Source of the DNA: CAMENZ01 sp041854955
Lineage (GTDB): Bacteria; Bacillota; Clostridia; Peptostreptococcales; Anaerovoracaceae
DNA: 9,269 nucleotides
Direction: 5' to 3'
Assembly (NCBI GenBank): GCA_041854955.1
Contig: JBHADF010000054.1
Location: 1 to 9,269, forward strand
The notes under the pieces are model-generated. The model did not search any database, was not told the origin of the DNA, and was given only the letters and a program-made list of their open reading frames with translations. Below are positions 6,868 to 9,269 of this stretch, one piece after another. The first letter of the stretch is position 1; each line of letters starts with the position of its first letter. A program made the position numbers and the translations under genes.

Positions 6868-6896
6868 ATTATAACATTCAAACATTTGTTTGTCTA
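6868..6896 (-). promoter_or_regulatory. Sigma-A promoter for the ruvC-ruvA-ruvB-queA operon
   Basis: The minus strand has TAGACA (6891-6896), a 17-base spacer and a perfect TATAAT (6868-6873) with TG one base before it (extended -10). This is one of the best promoter matches in the window. The predicted start is near 6861, about 30 bases before the ruvC ATG. A LexA-like palindrome fills most of the spacer and touches the -35, so repressor binding there would block RNA polymerase. Confidence 0.72.
6879..6892. promoter_or_regulatory. Candidate LexA/DinR (SOS) box in the ruvC promoter
   Basis: CAAACATTTGTTTG has perfectly complementary 6-base arms around TT. Against the Gram-positive SOS box CGAACATATGTTCG it matches 11 of 14 positions, keeping AAC and GTT at the correct four-base spacing, but each arm has A/T where consensus has G/C. 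It lies between the -35 and -10 of the ruvC promoter, a typical LexA operator position, and ruvAB genes are SOS-controlled in several bacteria. AT richness makes a chance palindrome possible. Confidence 0.45.
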
Positions 6897-6914
6897 TACA
6901 CAATTTATACATTT

Positions 6915-6931
6915 TTTGCATATAATTCACC
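6915..6931 (-). promoter_or_regulatory. Weak ARG-box-like sequence upstream of argR
   Basis: On the minus strand GGTGAAT and ATGCAAA resemble the two halves of the AhrC/ArgR operator (CATGAAT...ATKCAAK), matching 5/7 and 6/7. The gap between them is three bases rather than four. It could be an auxiliary half of the argR operator next to the better box at 6940-6957. The altered spacing makes this a weak call. Confidence 0.25.
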
Positions 6932-6939
6932 GTAATACT

Positions 6940-6957
6940 ATTGAATTTTTTTTATTT
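6940..6957 (-). promoter_or_regulatory. Candidate ARG box overlapping the argR -35
   Basis: Read on the minus strand, this 18-base stretch matches the B. subtilis AhrC consensus CATGAATAAAAATKCAAK at about 14 of 18 positions by my alignment, including a perfect ATTCAAT half-site. It covers the proposed argR -35 hexamer, which fits negative autoregulation. Part of the score comes from an A-tract, which lowers its weight. Confidence 0.4.
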
Positions 6958-6969
6958 TTATGATATTGT
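6941..6969 (+). promoter_or_regulatory. Probable promoter for argR-recN
   Basis: TTGAAT (6941-6946), a 17-base spacer and TATTGT (6964-6969) preceded by TGA form an extended -10 promoter. Transcription would start near 6976, about 30 bases before the argR ATG. A TATAAT at 6921-6926 is an alternative -10 but lacks a convincing -35. This promoter is weaker than the divergent ruvC promoter. Confidence 0.5.
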
Positions 6970-7005
6970 TTTTTCAACAAATTTTAAAGTTATCAGGAGG
7001 GTATT

Positions 7006-7473
7006 ATGAGGTATTCCAGACAAAATAAAATTATAGAACTTATAACAAATAATGATATAGATACACAGGAAAGGTTGGCCGCCCTGCTTAAGGAAAACGG
7101 CTACGATGTGACCCAAGCCACCATTTCCAGAGATATCAAGGAATTACAGCTTGTGAAAACTCTTTCCGCCCGCGGAAAGTATAAATACGCGGTAAGTCAT
7201 TCCAAGGAGCTGCCCGTTACGGAAAGATTCATCAAAATTTTCCGTGAAACGGTTACAAGCATCAATACGGCCGGTAATATTATACTTATCAAAACTCTTT
7301 CCGGCTGTGCTACGGCGGCGGCAGAGGCCATCGACTCCTCCGGCATAAAGCATGTTGTAGGCTCCGTAGCCGGAGATAATACACTTATGGTCTTAGTTGA
7401 AAAAGAGGAATTCGTTCCCGATATTCTCCTAGAGTTTGATAAGATCCTTCACACGAGGTCCAAGAATGATTAA
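7006..7473 (+). CDS. argR: Arginine repressor/activator ArgR (AhrC)
   Basis: ArgR is a hexameric regulator that binds ARG boxes with L-arginine as corepressor, repressing arginine synthesis and often activating catabolism. The 155 residues fit the family. The N-terminal winged helix (about 1-65) has the recognition motif TQATISRDIKEL (36-47) with the invariant Ser41-Arg42. The C-terminal oligomerisation and arginine-binding domain (about 80-150) contains IKTLSGCATAAAEAID and GSVAGDNT (119-126). The effector motif is usually GDD, and here the second Asp is Asn125. AGGAGGG (6995-7001) sits just before the ATG. The gene is transcribed away from ruvC and overlaps recN by eight bases. ARG-box-like sequences in its own promoter suggest autoregulation. 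No arginine biosynthesis gene is in the window. Confidence 0.96.
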   Translation: MRYSRQNKIIELITNNDIDTQERLAALLKENGYDVTQATISRDIKELQLVKTLSARGKYKYAVSHSKELPVTERFIKIFRETVTSINTAGNIILIKTLSGCATAAAEAIDSSGIKHVVGSVAGDNTLMVLVEKEEFVPDILLEFDKILHTRSKND

Positions 7474-9082
7474 TCATATCAGTATAAAAAACTTTGCAAT
7501 AATTGAAAATACTGAAGTTGATTTTGAAGAAGGTTTGAACATAATCACCGGTGAAACAGGTGCCGGAAAATCTATGGTAATTGAGGCTGTCAGTCTTGCT
7601 TTGGGGAGCAGGGCTGACAGTTCCTGTATAAGGACAGGTTCTTCCAAGGCTGTAGTACAGATGCTGGGCACGCTGGACGGAGAAGAGGTTGCCCTTACAA
7701 GGGAAGTTTCCTCCTCCGGTAAAAACCTATGCAAGCTCAACGGTGAAATCGTCACCTTAGCTCAGCTAAATCAGCTTTCCCGAAGAATGGCCGACATCCA
7801 CGGGCAATATGATAACCAGTCCCTTTTAAACCCTGAGTATCACATTGTTCTCTTGGATAAATACAAGGCTGAGGAAATCGCTCCTGCCAAGGAAACAGTC
7901 TTTGAGCTCTATGCCAAGTTTTCAAGGGCAAAGTCTCAGCTGAGCAGCCTTCTGTCTATGGAAAAGGAAAATGCCAGAAAACGAGACTTCTTTCGCTTTG
8001 AGGTTGATGAAATAGATAAGGCCGAGCTCCTTTCAGGAGAAGATGAACGCCTGTCGGAAGAAATCTCCCTTTTGCAAAACAGCGAGAAGATTTTCGAGAA
8101 TGTTGAAAAGGCACATTTTCTTCTATCTGATGAAAGTCCCTCTGTCCTGGACGGTTTAGGTGCAGTTGTCAATGCTCTTGGCGAAATCGCTTCCTATTCG
8201 GGCAATTTGGAATCAATTCATACTGCCTTAAGCGATGCCTATTACAGCTTACAGGATGGAGCACGAGATTTGAGCAGTATTAAAGAAAATCTTTCCTTCT
8301 CCCCAGGAGAGCTGGACAGGAATATTTTAAGACTGGAAACCATAGATAATCTAAAGAAAAAGTATGGAAACACCATCGACGAAATCTTGGAATACAGAGA
8401 CAGAATAGCTTCCCAGCTGAATATAATAGATAACTTTGACGATGAGAAGCTTAAGCTGGAAAAAGAGGTGCTCCACCGCAAGCATGCCTTGGAATCAGCC
8501 TGTGAAATTCTCAGCGCCATAAGAAAAGAGTTGGCCACAGAGCTCCAGGATCGGATACAAAAAGAGCTCAAGGACTTGAATTTCCACGATTCCAAGCTTG
8601 AAATATCCATTTCCCCCTTACCTGTTCCTACGGAAAACGGGGCTGACAATGTGGAAATTCTCATTTCCACCAATAAGGGAGAACCGCTAAAACCTTTAGC
8701 TAAAATCGCTTCCGGAGGTGAAATGTCCAGAATAATGCTGGCATTTAAAAATGTCATAAGCTCCTATGATATGATATCTACCCTCATCTTTGACGAAATT
8801 GATAACGGTATCAGCGGAGTTACAGCAAGTATTGTGGGACAGAAGCTGAAAGACATTTCCAAGGAGCATCAGATAATTTGTATCACACATCTGCCCCAAA
8901 TAGCCGCCTGCGGTGCTCACAATTACAGGATAGAGAAGCATTCCGATGAGGAAAAGACCTTTACCCATATTGTGAAATTGGATTACGATGAAAAAGTCTC
9001 GGAGATAGCTCGACTTTTGGGAGGCGCAACTATTACGGAAACCACCCTGTCCAGTGCCAGAGAGCTTATTGAAAATTCCTGA
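7466..9082 (+). CDS. recN: DNA repair ATPase RecN
   Basis: RecN is an SMC-like cytosolic ATPase recruited early to double-strand breaks to support RecA-dependent repair. I chose the ATG at 7466, which gives the family N-terminus MINHISIKNFAIIEN. It overlaps the argR stop (ATGATTAA), with GAGG inside argR as ribosome binding site, so translation is probably coupled. An in-frame ATG 30 bases earlier would add ten residues unlike the family. The protein has 538 residues, slightly short of the usual 550-570. Walker A GETGAGKS is at 29-36. A long charged coiled-coil region (about 150-370) follows, and then the ABC signature ASGGEMSR (415-422), Walker B LIFDE (440-444) and the switch histidine His475 in ITHLPQIAA. 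The argR-recN pair is widely conserved in Firmicutes. No LexA-type box is visible directly upstream of recN. Confidence 0.97.
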   Translation: MINHISIKNFAIIENTEVDFEEGLNIITGETGAGKSMVIEAVSLALGSRADSSCIRTGSSKAVVQMLGTLDGEEVALTREVSSSGKNLCKLNGEIVTLAQLNQLSRRMADIHGQYDNQSLLNPEYHIVLLDKYKAEEIAPAKETVFELYAKFSRAKSQLSSLLSMEKENARKRDFFRFEVDEIDKAELLSGEDERLSEEISLLQNSEKIFENVEKAHFLLSDESPSVLDGLGAVVNALGEIASYSGNLESIHTALSDAYYSLQDGARDLSSIKENLSFSPGELDRNILRLETIDNLKKKYGNTIDEILEYRDRIASQLNIIDNFDDEKLKLEKEVLHRKHALESACEILSAIRKELATELQDRIQKELKDLNFHDSKLEISISPLPVPTENGADNVEILISTNKGEPLKPLAKIASGGEMSRIMLAFKNVISSYDMISTLIFDEIDNGISGVTASIVGQKLKDISKEHQIICITHLPQIAACGAHNYRIEKHSDEEKTFTHIVKLDYDEKVSEIARLLGGATITETTLSSARELIENS

Positions 9083-9103
9083 AATATTTTTATCCGCTAT
9101 AGG

Positions 9104-9138
9104 AAAGATGACCCCAAGCCCGGCCTAAGGTCATCTTT
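9104..9138 (+). terminator. Intrinsic terminator after recN
   Basis: AAAGATGACC (9104-9113) pairs perfectly with GGTCATCTTT (9129-9138), leaving a 15-base loop. The stem ends in a short T-run (TTTT, 9136-9139). It begins 22 bases after the recN stop, as expected for the end of argR-recN. The T-run is short, so efficiency may be moderate. On the minus strand the sequence after the stem is not T-rich, so it is probably one-directional. Confidence 0.7.
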
Positions 9139-9170
9139 TATGTTATTCCATTTCACATTCAACCGATTTT

Positions 9171-9269
9171 TTAAATATATTCCTCTTTAGAGTGTGGACT
9201 CAGAACAAATTGATTTTTATTCACCGTAATAAGGCCCTCTCTTCTCATTTTGCTTAACTCATTTGAGAG
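9171..9269 (-). CDS. C-terminal fragment of a Crp/Fnr-family transcription regulator
   Basis: The minus strand reads open from the window edge to a TAA at 9171-9173 and encodes 32 residues: LSNELSKMRREGLITVNKNQ, then FVLSPHSKEEYI. This closely resembles the end of Crp/Fnr winged-helix domains, where the recognition helix (S-LSRELSKL) leads into EEGLI and a short beta hairpin. The cyclic-nucleotide-binding-like sensor domain and the start lie beyond the window, so the ligand (haem, Fe-S cluster, nucleotide or none) cannot be judged. The gene converges on recN, with an 88-base gap holding recN's terminator. No terminator of its own is apparent. The fragment is cut by the window and is not evidently a pseudogene. 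Confidence 0.72.
   Translation of the reverse strand, partial: LSNELSKMRREGLITVNKNQFVLSPHSKEEYI

Noticed and set aside
6925..6937. Thirteen-base exact repeat ATTCACCGTAATA, also at 9219-9231
   Set aside because: About one such exact match is expected by chance in 9 kb, and the second copy is explained by codons of the Crp/Fnr fragment.
7436..7465. Upstream in-frame start for recN that would add ten residues
   Set aside because: The added residues lie wholly within argR and are unlike RecN N-termini. The ATG at 7466 has a suitable GAGG and gives the standard start.
8242..8757. 171-codon open frame antisense to recN, with a similar 140-codon frame antisense to rpoN at 1138-1560
   Set aside because: Both lie wholly or mostly opposite well-supported genes, are Ser/Phe/Leu-rich as expected from complementing Glu/Lys/Arg-rich coding sequence, and lack ribosome binding sites and recognisable motifs.
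1..9269. Defence system, mobile element, CRISPR array or other novel multi-gene system
   Set aside because: All long frames are conserved housekeeping genes in normal operon spacing. I found no direct-repeat arrays, transposase, integrase, terminal repeats or abrupt change in base composition.

Overview
The window is a chromosomal housekeeping region of a low-to-moderate GC Gram-positive bacterium, most likely in the Clostridia. The evidence is strong AGGAGG-type ribosome binding sites, AT-rich intergenic DNA, promoters close to the sigma-A consensus, an AhrC/ArgR-type arginine regulator directly followed by recN, and a ruvC-ruvA-ruvB-queA cluster. Bacilli normally carry RecU instead of RuvC, so an intact RuvC points to Clostridia rather than Bacillus. 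I cannot name the genus from sequence reading alone. I see no insertion sequence, prophage, CRISPR array, tRNA or rRNA gene.

Left and centre (1-6830) are all on the minus strand. In transcription order they are ruvC, ruvA, ruvB and queA (tightly packed, probably one operon), then hom (homoserine dehydrogenase without its usual C-terminal ACT domain), a small SEC-C zinc-motif protein, trmL (tRNA wobble 2'-O-methyltransferase) and rpoN (sigma-54). The ribosome binding site and start codon of one further gene lie at the left edge. Sigma-A-like promoters can be read before ruvC, hom and rpoN, so the row is probably several overlapping transcription units. A perfect 13-bp inverted repeat sits between the SEC-C gene and trmL.

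The 175-bp region at 6831-7005 is a divergent control region between ruvC and argR. It holds a strong ruvC promoter with a LexA/DinR-like palindrome in its spacer. It also holds a weaker argR promoter whose -35 overlaps an ARG-box-like sequence.

Right (7006-9082) are argR and recN on the plus strand, overlapping by 8 bases, followed by a hairpin terminator. The last 99 bases, on the minus strand, are the C-terminal end of a Crp/Fnr-family regulator that continues beyond the window.

Functionally, RuvC, RuvA and RuvB process Holliday junctions and RecN acts early in double-strand-break repair. Recombinational repair genes therefore flank both sides of one control region. QueA and TrmL both modify tRNA at wobble position 34. 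Hom and ArgR belong to amino acid metabolism and its control, and RpoN and the Crp/Fnr fragment are global-type regulators. I do not see a new multi-gene system. The points most worth following are the divergent control region, the trmL palindrome, the ACT-less Hom, the Asn substitution in the ArgR effector motif, and the uncharacterised SEC-C protein.
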